From contig NZ_SSOD01000004.1 in assembly GCF_004801305.1 (NCBI RefSeq), positions 290,586 through 354,585 of the forward strand: a stretch of 64,000 nt of DNA, given 5' to 3'. Below, piece by piece: positions 7,693-16,720 of the stretch. Position 1 is the first letter of the stretch; every line of letters begins with the position of its first letter. Source of the DNA: Pseudothauera rhizosphaerae. GTDB taxonomy: Bacteria; Pseudomonadota; Gammaproteobacteria; Burkholderiales; Rhodocyclaceae. The translations under genes were made by a program, and so were the position numbers. The notes under the pieces are model-generated. The model did no database searches and had not been told where the DNA came from. It saw nothing but the letters and a program-made list of their open reading frames with translations.

Positions 7693-8991
7693 ATGAAAGC
7701 GGCGAAACCCCTGAACCTGGCAGTGGCCCCCAGCGAGGACGTCAAGGCCGAGTCCGCCGCCCGTCCGGTCCGCAAGTCCGCCAAGCTCGCCGACGTATGC
7801 TACGACATCCGCGGCCCGGTGCTCACCCGCGCCAGGCAGATGGAGGACGAAGGGCACAAGATCATCAAGCTGAACATCGGCAACCTGGCCGCGTTCGGCT
7901 TCGACTCGCCCGAAGAAATCCAGATGGACATGATCCGCAACCTGCCCAATTCGGCGGGCTACTCGGACTCCAAGGGCATCTTCGCGGCGCGCAAGGCGGT
8001 GATGCACTACACCCAGCAGAAGCACATCAAGGGTGTGGACATCGAGGACATCTACATCGGCAACGGCGTCTCCGAGCTGATCGTGATGGCGATGAACGCG
8101 CTGCTCAACGCCGGCGACGAGGTGCTGGTGCCCGCCCCCGACTACCCTCTGTGGACCGCGGCGGTCAGCCTGTCGGGCGGCAAGCCGGTGCATTACCTGT
8201 GCGACGAGTCCAAGGGCTGGCTGCCGGACATCGCCGACATGCGTGCGAAGATCAACCGCAACACGCGCGCCATCGTGGTGATCAACCCCAACAACCCCAC
8301 CGGCGCGCTCTACCCGGACGAGCTGCTGCAGGAGATCGTCCAACTCGCCCGCGAGCACGACCTGATCCTGTACGCCGACGAGGTGTACGACAAGGTGCTC
8401 TACGACGGCGTCACCCACACCTCGCTGGCTTCCCTGTCGGAGGACGTGCTGACCATCGTCTTCAACGGCCTGTCGAAGAACTACCGCTCCTGTGGTTACC
8501 GCGCCGGCTGGATGGTGGTGTGCGGCGACAAGCGCCACGCCCAGGACTACATCGAAGGCCTCAACATGCTGGCCTCCATGCGCCTGTGCGCCAACGTGCC
8601 CGGCCAGTACGCCATCCAGACCGCGCTGGGCGGCTACCAGAGCATCGACGACCTGGTGGCCGAGGGCGGGCGCATGCGCCGCCAGCGCGACCTGGCCTGG
8701 GAGCTGATCAGCGCGATTCCGGGCGTGAGCTGCGTGAAACCCAAGGCCACGCTGTACATGTTCCCGCGCCTGGACCCCGAGGTGTATCCCATCGAGGACG
8801 ACCAGGCCTTCATCGCCGAACTGCTGGAAGAGGAGCGCGTGCTGCTGGTGCAGGGCACCGGCTTCAACTGGCCGCACCCGGACCACTTCCGCCTGGTCTT
8901 CCTGCCCCACGAGGACGACCTGCGCGACGCCATCGGGCGCATCGCCCGCTTCCTGGAGCACTACCGCAAGCGCCACGGCACCGTGGCCTGA
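7693..8991 (+). CDS. alaA: glutamate-pyruvate aminotransferase (AlaA type)
   Basis: A 432-residue PLP-dependent fold type I aminotransferase. It agrees closely with E. coli AlaA as I recall it: VCYDIRGPVLTRARQMEDEG near residue 40, KLNIGNLAAFGFDSPEE, YIGNGVSELIVMAMNALL, PAPDYPLWTAAVSLSGGKPV, the INPNNPTGALY segment, DEVYDKVLYDG, and the PLP-lysine region FNGLSKNYRSCGYRAGW. The reaction makes alanine from pyruvate with glutamate as donor. The N-terminus is some 30 residues longer than E. coli AlaA. The ATG at 7693 follows an AGGACGACGGAA stretch. It is 45 bp upstream of hom, so it is probably co-transcribed with threonine synthesis genes. Confidence 0.9.
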   Translation: MKAAKPLNLAVAPSEDVKAESAARPVRKSAKLADVCYDIRGPVLTRARQMEDEGHKIIKLNIGNLAAFGFDSPEEIQMDMIRNLPNSAGYSDSKGIFAARKAVMHYTQQKHIKGVDIEDIYIGNGVSELIVMAMNALLNAGDEVLVPAPDYPLWTAAVSLSGGKPVHYLCDESKGWLPDIADMRAKINRNTRAIVVINPNNPTGALYPDELLQEIVQLAREHDLILYADEVYDKVLYDGVTHTSLASLSEDVLTIVFNGLSKNYRSCGYRAGWMVVCGDKRHAQDYIEGLNMLASMRLCANVPGQYAIQTALGGYQSIDDLVAEGGRMRRQRDLAWELISAIPGVSCVKPKATLYMFPRLDPEVYPIEDDQAFIAELLEEERVLLVQGTGFNWPHPDHFRLVFLPHEDDLRDAIGRIARFLEHYRKRHGTVA

Positions 8992-9036
8992 GTCCTTCCC
9001 CTCCACCCATTCAACGACGACACGGAAACACTCTGC

Positions 9037-10347
9037 ATGAAACCGATCAACGTAGGCCTGCTGGGCATCGGCACCGTCGGCGGCGGCACCTTCAACGTTC
9101 TCAAGCGCAACGAAGAGGAAATCACCCGGCGCGCCGGGCGGCCGATCCGCATCACCACGGTGGCCGACAAGAACCTGGAGCATGCCCGCAAGGTGACCGG
9201 TGGCGCCGTCAAGGTGACGGACGACGCCTTCGCAGTGGTGGCCGACCCCGAGATCGACATCGTCGTCGAACTGATCGGCGGCTACGGCGTGGCCAGGGAA
9301 CTGGTGCTGAAGGCCATCGAGAACGGCAAGCACGTGGTCACCGCCAACAAGGCGCTGCTGGCCGTGCATGGCAACGAGATCTTCGCCGCGGCGCAGAAGA
9401 AGGGCGTCATGGTGGCCTTCGAGGCCGCGGTGGCGGGCGGCATCCCCATCATCAAGGCGCTGCGCGAGGGCCTGACCGCCAACCGCATCCAGTGGCTGGC
9501 CGGCATCATCAACGGCACGACGAACTTCATCCTGTCCGAGATGCGCGACAAGGGCCTGCCCTTCGCCGACGTGCTCAAGGAAGCCCAGGCCCTGGGCTAT
9601 GCCGAGTCCGACCCCACCTTCGACATCGAGGGTGTGGACGCCGCGCACAAGGCCACGATCATGAGCGCGATCGCCTTCGGCATCCCGATGCAGTTCGACA
9701 AGGCCCACGTCGAAGGCATCACCAAGCTGGAGTCGGCCGACATCACCTACGCCGAACAGCTCGGCTACCGCATCAAGCTGCTGGGTATCGCGCGGCGCCG
9801 CGACAACGGCGTGGAACTGCGCGTCCATCCCACGCTGATCCCGGCCAAGCGCCTGATCGCCAACGTGGAAGGGGCCATGAACGCGGTGCTGGTGCAGGGT
9901 GACGCCGTGGGTGCGACGCTGTACTACGGCAAGGGTGCCGGCGCCGAGCCGACCGCCTCCGCCGTGATCGCCGACCTGGTGGACATCACGCGCCTGCACA
10001 CCGCCGACCCGGAGCACCGGGTGCCGCACCTTGCCTTCCAGCCCGACCAGGTGCAGGACATCGCCGTGCTGCCCATCGACGAGGTCATCACCTCCTACTA
10101 CCTGCGCATGCGGGTGGAGGACAAGCCGGGCGTGCTGGCGGACATCACCCGCATCCTGGCCGACAGCGACATCTCCATCGACGCCATGATCCAGAAGGAA
10201 CCGGGCGAGGGCGAGGCGCAGACCGACATCATCATGCTGACCCACCAGACCGTGGAGAAGAACGCCAACGCCGCGATCGCCAGGATCGAGGCGCTGCCGG
10301 TGGTGTGCGGCAAGGTCACCCGCCTGCGCCTGGAAAACCTGCAGTAA
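9037..10347 (+). CDS. hom: homoserine dehydrogenase
   Basis: A 436-residue monofunctional homoserine dehydrogenase, which reduces aspartate-semialdehyde to homoserine in threonine and methionine synthesis. The NAD(P)-binding Rossmann motif is at the very start (INVGLLGIGTVGGGTFNVLK). The catalytic domain holds GKHVVTANKALLAVHGNEIF, AGGIPIIKALREGLTANRI and GIINGTTNFILSEM, with the substrate-binding region ESDPTFDIEGVDAAHKATIM. A C-terminal ACT domain (YYLRMRVEDKPGVLADITRI) indicates feedback control, as usual for this class. It lies 45 bp after alaA and 62 bp before thrC. Confidence 0.95.
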   Translation: MKPINVGLLGIGTVGGGTFNVLKRNEEEITRRAGRPIRITTVADKNLEHARKVTGGAVKVTDDAFAVVADPEIDIVVELIGGYGVARELVLKAIENGKHVVTANKALLAVHGNEIFAAAQKKGVMVAFEAAVAGGIPIIKALREGLTANRIQWLAGIINGTTNFILSEMRDKGLPFADVLKEAQALGYAESDPTFDIEGVDAAHKATIMSAIAFGIPMQFDKAHVEGITKLESADITYAEQLGYRIKLLGIARRRDNGVELRVHPTLIPAKRLIANVEGAMNAVLVQGDAVGATLYYGKGAGAEPTASAVIADLVDITRLHTADPEHRVPHLAFQPDQVQDIAVLPIDEVITSYYLRMRVEDKPGVLADITRILADSDISIDAMIQKEPGEGEAQTDIIMLTHQTVEKNANAAIARIEALPVVCGKVTRLRLENLQ

Positions 10348-10409
10348 GCCGTGCAGCATCCCTGGGGCCGCCCGCCGTGGCGGCCCGCATTCGTATACGA
10401 GGATTGCCC

Positions 10410-11849
10410 GTGAAGTACGTCTCCACCCGCGGCCACGCCGGCCGTCCCGAATTCTGCGACATCCTGCTGGGCGGCCTGGCGCCGGACGGCGGCCTCTACC
10501 TGCCGGAAACCTACCCGCGGGTGAGCCGCGCCGAGCTGGACGCCTGGCGCAAGCTCTCCTACGCTGAACTGGCGTTCGAAATCCTGTCGAAATTCATCAC
10601 CGACATCCCGCCCGCAGACCTCAAGGCCATCTGCGACAAGACCTACACCGCCCAGGTGTATCGCCACGCCCGCCCCGGCGACGACGCGGCCCAGATCACC
10701 CCGGTGCACTGGCTGGAGAAGGGCCGGCTGGGCCTGCTGGAACTGTCCAACGGCCCCACGCTGGCCTTCAAGGACATGGCCATGCAGTTGCTCGGCAACC
10801 TGTTCGAGTACGTGCTGGACAAGCGCGGGGAGACCATCAACATCCTCGGCGCCACCTCCGGCGACACCGGCTCCGCGGCCGAATACGCCATGCGGGGCAA
10901 GCACGGCGTGCGCGTGTTCATGCTCTCGCCCCACGGGCTGATGAGTCCTTTCCAGCGCGCGCAGATGTATTCGCTGCAGGACGACAACATCCATAACATC
11001 GCCGTCACCGGCATGTTCGACGACGCCCAGGACATCGTGAAGGCGGTCTCCAACGACGCCGCCTTCAAGGCGAAGTACAAGATCGGCGCGGTCAATTCCA
11101 TCAACTGGGCGCGGGTGGCGGCCCAGGTCGTCTACTACTTCAAGGGCTACTTCGGCGCCACGGAATCCAGCGACCAGCAGGTCGCGTTCTGTGTGCCCTC
11201 GGGCAATTTCGGCAACATCTGCGCCGGCCACATCGCGCGCATGATGGGGCTGCCGGTGGCGAAGCTGATCCTCGCCACCAACGAGAACGACGTGCTGGAC
11301 GAGTTCTTCCGCACCGGCGTGTACCGCCCGCGCAAGGCCGCCGAAACCCGTGTGACCTCCAGCCCGTCCATGGACATCTCCAAGGCCTCGAACTTCGAGC
11401 GCTTCGCCTTCGATCTGGTCGGCCGCGACCCGAAGAAGGTCGCCGCCCTGTGGGCCGAGGTGGACGCCGGGCGCGCCTTCGATCTGTCCGGCACGCCGGA
11501 ATTCGCCCGCCTCGGGGAGTTCGCCTTCGTCTCCGGCGCGAGCAGCCACGCTGACCGCCTTGCCACCATCCGCCAGGTGTACGAGCAGTACGGCGTGACG
11601 CTGGACACCCACACCGCCGACGGCATGAAGGTGGCCTGGGACCACGCCGCCGGCCTGCCCGCGGGCGTGCCGCTGCTGGTGCTGGAGACCGCGCTGCCGG
11701 TGAAGTTCGCCGAAACCATCCGCGAGGCCCTGGGCCACGAGCCGGAGCGCCCGGCAGACCTGGAAGGCATCGAGAAGCTGCCCCAGCGCGTGGAAGTCAT
11801 GGCGCCGGACGTGGAAGCGGTCAAGCGCTTCATCGTCGAGCGCGTGTAA
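10410..11849 (+). CDS. thrC: threonine synthase
   Basis: A 479-residue PLP enzyme that converts O-phosphohomoserine to threonine. The start is GTG at 10410, preceded by CGAGGA, giving MKYVSTRGHAGRPEFCDILL. The PLP-binding Lys is in LSNGPTLAFKDMAMQLLGNL, followed by ILGATSGDTGSAAEYAMRGK and VNSINWARVAAQVVYYFKGY. The phosphate-binding loop is in FCVPSGNFGNICAGHIARMM. Length is normal for the long (E. coli/yeast-like) class. It forms an operon with alaA and hom and converges with the hypothetical gene at 11853-12404, only 3 bp away. Confidence 0.95.
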   Translation: MKYVSTRGHAGRPEFCDILLGGLAPDGGLYLPETYPRVSRAELDAWRKLSYAELAFEILSKFITDIPPADLKAICDKTYTAQVYRHARPGDDAAQITPVHWLEKGRLGLLELSNGPTLAFKDMAMQLLGNLFEYVLDKRGETINILGATSGDTGSAAEYAMRGKHGVRVFMLSPHGLMSPFQRAQMYSLQDDNIHNIAVTGMFDDAQDIVKAVSNDAAFKAKYKIGAVNSINWARVAAQVVYYFKGYFGATESSDQQVAFCVPSGNFGNICAGHIARMMGLPVAKLILATNENDVLDEFFRTGVYRPRKAAETRVTSSPSMDISKASNFERFAFDLVGRDPKKVAALWAEVDAGRAFDLSGTPEFARLGEFAFVSGASSHADRLATIRQVYEQYGVTLDTHTADGMKVAWDHAAGLPAGVPLLVLETALPVKFAETIREALGHEPERPADLEGIEKLPQRVEVMAPDVEAVKRFIVERV

Positions 11850-11852
11850 GCC

Positions 11853-12404
11853 CTAGGGCGCGGGATCGGGCCTGAAGCCGAAGCGCGCCGGCAGTTCGGC
11901 GCTGCGCACCGGTTGCAGGCGATGGCCGCGCCACAGTGCGGCCTGGCTGGCGTCGCCCTGCATCAGTGCCAGGAGTGTTTCTTCACCGACTGGGCTGCCG
12001 TCGCTGTCCTGTAGTGCGGCGAGAAAGTCCGGCAGATCCAGATCGTGCAGCAGGGCGGGGCCGGCGTCGGTGTCGAGCACGATGCAGCCATCCTCGTCCA
12101 TCAGCGGCGCACCGCGCAAGCGGGCGCTGCGGCCGGTGTGGGTAGCGAGGCTGCCGTCGGGAGCCAGGCGCACCACCCACGGCAGGTAGTCCAGCGCCAC
12201 GAAGACCCGCTGCGGGCCGTTGTCCACCAGCCAGTTGCCGGCCTCGTCCGCGCGGTAGCGGGTATTCAGGAAGGCGGCGAGGCCGGCGTGCGTCACCCGC
12301 TCGCCCTTGAGCCGCCAGTGGCCGCGCCGGTCCAGGGACAGCCAGCCGTAGCAGGCCGGCACATCGGGCCAGGGTTGCAGCGGGTGGGCGAGTTCGCCGT
12401 CCAT
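11853..12404 (-). CDS. conserved hypothetical protein downstream of nadC
   Basis: A 183-residue soluble protein that I cannot assign to a named family with certainty. It starts MDGELAHPLQPWPDVPACYG and contains WLSLDRRGHWRLKGERVTHA and a C-terminal DLDLPDFLAALQDSDGSP. There is no signal peptide, membrane segment or catalytic motif I can recognise. It lies 18 bp after nadC on the same strand and is very likely co-transcribed. The alternating Trp/Arg-rich beta-strand-like pattern suggests a compact beta-rich domain, but this is impression only. Confidence 0.7.
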   Translation of the reverse strand: MDGELAHPLQPWPDVPACYGWLSLDRRGHWRLKGERVTHAGLAAFLNTRYRADEAGNWLVDNGPQRVFVALDYLPWVVRLAPDGSLATHTGRSARLRGAPLMDEDGCIVLDTDAGPALLHDLDLPDFLAALQDSDGSPVGEETLLALMQGDASQAALWRGHRLQPVRSAELPARFGFRPDPAP

Positions 12405-12422
12405 GGCCCGGCTGCGGGTGAC

Positions 12423-13271
12423 TCAGCCTTCGATGTGGCGCAGGGAGAGGTCCAGCGCTCGCACGTCCTTGGTCAGGCCGCCCACGGAGATACGGTCCAC
12501 GCCCGTCTCCGCGATCGCCCGCACCGTCTCCAGGTTCACCCCGCCCGAGGCTTCCAGCTCGGCCCGGCCGGCGTTGATGGAGACCGCCTCGCGCATTTCC
12601 TCCAGGCCCATGTTGTCGAGCAGGACCATGGTCACGCCGGCGTCGAGCGCTTCGCGCAACTGGTCCAGCTTTTCCACCTCGACCTGGATGAAGACGTTGG
12701 AGGGGGCGATGGCACGGGCGCGCTCCACCACCTGGCGGATGCCGCCGGCGGCGATGATGTGGTTCTCCTTGATCAGGATGCCGTCGTACAGGCCGATGCG
12801 GTGGTTGGTGCCGCCGCCCACCGCCACCGCGTACTTCTGCGCCAGGCGCAGGCCGGGCAGGGTCTTGCGGGTGTCGACGATCCTGGCCTGGGTGCCGGCC
12901 ACCGCGTCCACGAAGCGGCGGGTGACGGTGGCAGTGCCGGAAAGCAGTTGCAGGAAGTTCAGCGCGGTGCGCTCGGCGGTGAGCAGGGTGCGGGCGTCGG
13001 CGTCCACGTCGCACAACGGCTGTCCGGGTTCCACGCGCTCGCCGTCGCGCACGTGCCACAGCACGTTGGCGGCGGGGCTGAGGGTGAGAAAGGTGGCGTC
13101 GAACCAGGCGGTGCCACACACCACCGCGTCCTCCCGCGAGATCACGCGGCCGTGGGCGAGGGTGTCGGCGGGAATCAGCCGGGCGGTCAGATCGCCGGTG
13201 CCCACGTCCTCGGCGAGGGAGGCGGCCACGGAGCGCTGGATTTCGATGCGGAGCTGTGCGGAGAGGGTCAT
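12423..13271 (-). CDS. nadC: nicotinate-nucleotide pyrophosphorylase (quinolinate phosphoribosyltransferase)
   Basis: A 282-residue enzyme that converts quinolinate and PRPP to nicotinate mononucleotide in de novo NAD synthesis. Diagnostic parts are [20 protein letters not shown] near the N-terminus, [60 protein letters not shown] and the C-terminal barrel segments [20 protein letters not shown] and [18 protein letters not shown]. The length is normal. The start at 13271 ([20 protein letters not shown]) fits the family. A hypothetical gene follows 18 bp downstream. Confidence 0.95.
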   Translation of the reverse strand: MTLSAQLRIEIQRSVAASLAEDVGTGDLTARLIPADTLAHGRVISREDAVVCGTAWFDATFLTLSPAANVLWHVRDGERVEPGQPLCDVDADARTLLTAERTALNFLQLLSGTATVTRRFVDAVAGTQARIVDTRKTLPGLRLAQKYAVAVGGGTNHRIGLYDGILIKENHIIAAGGIRQVVERARAIAPSNVFIQVEVEKLDQLREALDAGVTMVLLDNMGLEEMREAVSINAGRAELEASGGVNLETVRAIAETGVDRISVGGLTKDVRALDLSLRHIEG

Positions 13272-13361
13272 GTCGGTATTCGCCTGCGCTAGGGTGGGCC
13301 GATTCTAACGCGGATGCAGGTCCGCGGCAGGCCGCTGCGGCACGTGGCGGGTTCCTCCCCG

Positions 13362-14051
13362 TCAAAAAAGACTGCCCCGCCAGACCACCCGTCCGATCAC
13401 ATCCACGTCCGCGCGGCGAATCTCGATGGACTTGAAGGTCGGATTGTCGCTGATCAGGCGCAGATAGCCGCCCGGTTCGTTCTGCACCCGCTTGATGAAC
13501 GTCCTGTCGTCGCCCCTGAGCGCATAGATGCCGCCATCGATGGTGTCGCGCTGCCTGATGTTGACGAGCACCGTGTCGCCGTTGGCGAGCGTGGGCTCCA
13601 TGCTGTTGCCGGACATGTACAGGCCGGCCAGATCGCTGGCTTCCATGCCGTGCTTGCTGAGCCAGAAGCGGCAGAAGCCCAGGCCCGCCACCGATTCCGG
13701 CTTGACCGTCAGATCGCCGGCATAGCTCCTTTCCGCCGGCTGTTCCTTGTATAGGGGCAGACGAGTCAGGCTGCGGATGCTGCTGGGTACGGCCGCATTC
13801 AGTGCGTCGTCCTGTTCCGGTTCCCCTTGCCCCGTGATCAGCCAGAGCAGGTCGACCCGCGCGGCCCGCGCCAGTGCGATCAGAACCTTGCGTGTTGGCT
13901 GGCCGCCGGCCAGATAGCGCTGCAGGCCACTTTGCGAAATGCCCGCGCTCTTGGCCAGCCCGTTCGCGCTCCCGACCCTGTCGGCCAGAAGGCGCAGGCG
14001 GTCGATGAAACCGTCTTCCACCGGGTGTTCTCCCGCTTCGATGTCATTCAT
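13362..14051 (-). CDS. CI/LexA-like transcriptional repressor with S24 peptidase domain
   Basis: A 229-residue regulator. The N-terminal HTH_XRE-like domain contains VGSANGLAKSAGISQSGLQR and GGQPTRKVLIALARAARVDL. The C-terminal S24 domain has the serine in LYMSGNSMEPTLANGDTVLV and the candidate Lys in RTFIKRVQNEPGG, with Ala-Gly pairs upstream as possible self-cleavage points. The start at 14051 is preferred because GGGAG lies 6 bases before it; in-frame ATGs at 14057, 14069 and 14084 are alternatives. It is divergent from the organosulfur operon across an AT-rich 322-bp gap and is the natural candidate for its repressor, although a phage-remnant origin is possible. Confidence 0.85.
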   Translation of the reverse strand: MNDIEAGEHPVEDGFIDRLRLLADRVGSANGLAKSAGISQSGLQRYLAGGQPTRKVLIALARAARVDLLWLITGQGEPEQDDALNAAVPSSIRSLTRLPLYKEQPAERSYAGDLTVKPESVAGLGFCRFWLSKHGMEASDLAGLYMSGNSMEPTLANGDTVLVNIRQRDTIDGGIYALRGDDRTFIKRVQNEPGGYLRLISDNPTFKSIEIRRADVDVIGRVVWRGSLF

Positions 14052-14373
14052 GGGCATCTCCCGATCCATGGATTCTGTTTGCATTTCTCGAGTCGTCCTG
14101 TGGTGCGAAAGAGGTTAGGTAGATGGAATTCTGGTTGTTGATTAAACAATAGCGAAATCTTCGATCTCTATATCTTTATATGAAATCACTATAACTGTTT
14201 AATTGACCTTCAATGAAAGAAATTGTTGAATCCTCAAACCGAATTTAACTTCAAAAAGAAGTTATTAACTTTATAACGTTAATTCGCTAAAGAGTCAATC
14301 GCGTTCTTCTGTTTCCTCCGGTCGGAACGAGGCAGGCCCCGGACTCTTGAGCGTCTGCAACCCAGAGAAAGAC
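14052..14373. promoter_or_regulatory. AT-rich divergent intergenic region between S24 repressor and organosulfur operon
   Basis: No gene is seen in this 322-bp stretch. From about 14120 to 14295 it is strongly AT-rich, unlike the rest of the window. ATTAAC and GTTAAT form an inverted repeat around 14264-14283. Weak sigma-70-like elements are TTGACC (14203-14208) with TTGAAT 17 bp on. The composition and position suggest overlapping divergent promoters and operators for the S24 regulator. Confidence 0.5.
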
Positions 14374-15615
14374 ATGACCCAGATAGAGACTCCCGCCGAT
14401 GCCCTGGCCCGCGGGTCCGAATTGGCGAGGATGTTCGCCGCCGGCGCCGCAGAGGCGGACGCGGCCGGGCGCCTGCCGGTGGAGAACTTTGCTGAACTCC
14501 ACCGTTCCGGCCTGCTGTCCCTGGTCATCGCCCGCAAGCATGGCGGTCTGGGCGGCGGGCTGGCGGACGCCGTCGAGGCTGTCGCCGTCATTGCCCAGGG
14601 CGAGCCAGCTACCGCGCTGATCCTGGCGATGCACTACATCCAGCACGGCCAGATCGCCTTCGACGACGGTTACTGGCCGGAGGCCGTGGCCCACAAGCTC
14701 GTGCGCTCGTCCCTGGAACGGGGGGCGCTGATCAATGCGGCCTACGTCGAGCCTTTCGTCGGTTCGGCTTCCCACGGAGCGCTGCCGCAGACCGTCGCGC
14801 GCAGGGACGGCGAGCACTGGCGCCTGTCCGGGCACAAGAAATACGTGACGGGCATCGAGGGCCTGAGCTGGGTGCGCGTCATGGGGGTGACCGACGAGGC
14901 GGATGCGCGGGTCGGCTATTTCCTGGTGCCCGCCGACGCGCCCGGCATCCGCATCGAGCGCACCTGGGACAGCCTGGGCATGCGGGCGACCAGCAGCCAG
15001 GACGTGATCTTCGACGACGTGGCCGTGCCCCTCGAACATTTCTTCGGCGACGTGCCGGTATCCGAAGGCATCCGCTACAGCCCGCTGGATTCGATCTGGT
15101 ATCTGGTGCTGGTGGCCGCCGTGTATCACGGCATCGCCCGGGCGGCGCGCAACGACGCCGTCCGCTTCGCGCGCACTGTCGCTCCCGGCAGCCTCGGCCG
15201 GCCGCTGGCCAGCCTGGCGCGCTTCCAGGACGCCATCGGGGAGATCGAGGTGCAGCAGACGGGCGCTTGGCGCCTGCTGCAATCCATCGGGCGGGACTAC
15301 GACGACAGCGCCGAGAAACGCCAGGAAGAGCTGGAAGCGCTGGCCGCCGACGCCTCCGTGGCGCGTTTGGCGGTGATCGCCAGCGCCATCGGGGTGACCT
15401 CCATTGCGCTGGAACTGGCGGGCAACCAGGGGGTTTCGCGCAGCAACGCTTTCGAGCGCTACCACCGCGACACCCTGTCGGCCCGGGCCCACAACCCCCA
15501 TGCCCAGTTGATCCGTTCCCGCCTCGGCAATCGCGCCCTGGGGCAGCAACAGGTGCGGCCCGGCGGCGCCCACGCCGCAACGGACGCGGCAGGGCCGCGG
15601 GCCTGGGCGCAATGA
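14374..15615 (+). CDS. DszC/SfnB-like flavin-dependent monooxygenase (acyl-CoA dehydrogenase fold), copy 1
   Basis: A 413-residue protein of the acyl-CoA dehydrogenase superfamily, closest in pattern to the FMNH2-dependent monooxygenases DszC and SfnB. The N-terminal helical part has LHRSGLLSLVIARKHGGLGG. ALILAMHYIQHGQIA carries a His where DszC has its catalytic His92, and RDTLSARAHNPHAQLI carries a His at the place of DszC His391. The substrate-side loop GHKKYVTGIEGLSW has Thr where DszC has Ser163. Such enzymes oxidise thiophenic or sulfone sulfur or cleave alkylsulfonates. It is first in the long operon and is a clear paralogue of the protein at 22381-23631. The substrate is inferred, not known. 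Confidence 0.75.
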   Translation: MTQIETPADALARGSELARMFAAGAAEADAAGRLPVENFAELHRSGLLSLVIARKHGGLGGGLADAVEAVAVIAQGEPATALILAMHYIQHGQIAFDDGYWPEAVAHKLVRSSLERGALINAAYVEPFVGSASHGALPQTVARRDGEHWRLSGHKKYVTGIEGLSWVRVMGVTDEADARVGYFLVPADAPGIRIERTWDSLGMRATSSQDVIFDDVAVPLEHFFGDVPVSEGIRYSPLDSIWYLVLVAAVYHGIARAARNDAVRFARTVAPGSLGRPLASLARFQDAIGEIEVQQTGAWRLLQSIGRDYDDSAEKRQEELEALAADASVARLAVIASAIGVTSIALELAGNQGVSRSNAFERYHRDTLSARAHNPHAQLIRSRLGNRALGQQQVRPGGAHAATDAAGPRAWAQ

Positions 15616-15640
15616 CCCGCATCCACGACAAGGAACACGC

Positions 15641-16657
15641 ATGAGCCTCGACACGAAAGTCCCCTTTGCGCTCCGGGAGCGCCGGCGGATGCTGAACGGT
15701 GCCCTCGCCCTGTCCCTGCTGGCCCTCGGCCTGCCGGCCCGCCAGGTCATGGCGAAGGCCGGCGAACTGGCCAGGATCACGCTGCGTGTTTCAGACATGA
15801 AAGGCAGCGACGACGGCTTCTTCCCCCAAGCCGGGGTCGACGGCACGCCTTACCGGCTGCGCCGGGTCCGTCTGGGGCAGGCGTCGCTGGGGGCCGAGGC
15901 GCTCAATGCCGGAGCCTACGATTTCGGCCTGCAATCCAACATCGCTTCGGTCTTCCTGCCCGCCGGCTCTCCCGTGCGTCTGGCCGGCTTCGTCGGCTTC
16001 GAGGCGGCTGCCTTCAAGGTTTACGTGCGGCGCGGCGCGGGCATCGCCAGCCTGGCGCAGATCCGCGGCAAGCGGGTGGCCTACATGCGCGGCGGGCCGC
16101 TGCACCTGCTGCTGATCGAACTGCTCAAGCAGGAAGGCATCGGCCTCGACGAGATCCGCCCGGTGGCGCTGAGCGCGCTCGATTCGGCCGCCGCCTTCCT
16201 GGCCGGCGACATCGACGTGGTGCTGGCCGGCATGTTCGCGCCGAGCTGGCAGATCGAGCAGGGCGGCGGCGAACTGCTGGTGGGAGGCGATCATTTTCCC
16301 GAGTTCGCGCGCAACAACGGTTCGTCCCCCGCGGTGCACCGTAGCGTGCTGGACGATCCGCTCAAGACCCGCGCCGTCGCCGACTACCTGCTGCGCCTGC
16401 AGCAGACCTGGCACTGGTTGGACGAGCACGAGGACGTGTGGGCGGCCAGCCTGGGCGATCTCTACGGCCTGCCGGTGGAATTCATCCTCAAGCACCGCCC
16501 GCGGCCACGGCCCACCGCCATCCTCGGCAGCGACGAAGGCCGCAGCCGTCTGGCGGCCGTGGCCCGGGCCTTCCACGAAACCGGCGCCATTCCCGCGCTG
16601 CCCGACCTCGACCGCTTGTGGGACGACAGGCTCGAAGCCCTGTTGCTCCGCGCCTGA
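15641..16657 (+). CDS. sulfonate/nitrate-type ABC substrate-binding protein (SsuA-like)
   Basis: A 338-residue exported binding protein of the SsuA/NMT1-like family. The N-terminus has ALRERRRMLNGALALSLLAL, a twin-arginine-like motif before a hydrophobic stretch, with likely cleavage after ARQVMAKA; export may be by Tat. The mature domain contains FGLQSNIASVFLPAGSPVRL, the aromatic-sulfonate-like SLAQIRGKRVAYMRGGPLHL hinge segment, and DIDVVLAGMFAPSWQIEQGG. It would deliver ligand to the permease and ATPase at 23628-25264 in the same operon. Unlike the DszB-like protein three genes on, it lacks the Cys/His/Arg set and is a true transport protein by appearance. Confidence 0.8.
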   Translation: MSLDTKVPFALRERRRMLNGALALSLLALGLPARQVMAKAGELARITLRVSDMKGSDDGFFPQAGVDGTPYRLRRVRLGQASLGAEALNAGAYDFGLQSNIASVFLPAGSPVRLAGFVGFEAAAFKVYVRRGAGIASLAQIRGKRVAYMRGGPLHLLLIELLKQEGIGLDEIRPVALSALDSAAAFLAGDIDVVLAGMFAPSWQIEQGGGELLVGGDHFPEFARNNGSSPAVHRSVLDDPLKTRAVADYLLRLQQTWHWLDEHEDVWAASLGDLYGLPVEFILKHRPRPRPTAILGSDEGRSRLAAVARAFHETGAIPALPDLDRLWDDRLEALLLRA

Positions 16658-16720
16658 ACGGGCACCCCCACCCGATTGCACGACCCGACCGATCGACCCC
16701 ATCCATTACAGGAGTACGTC

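Noticed and set aside
7606..10359. 917-codon minus-strand frame opposite alaA and hom
   Set aside because: His/Val/Gly-rich shadow translation without domains; both plus-strand genes are well supported.
10348..10409. Riboswitch or attenuator before thrC
   Set aside because: The gap is only 62 bp and shows no leader peptide or conserved aptamer.
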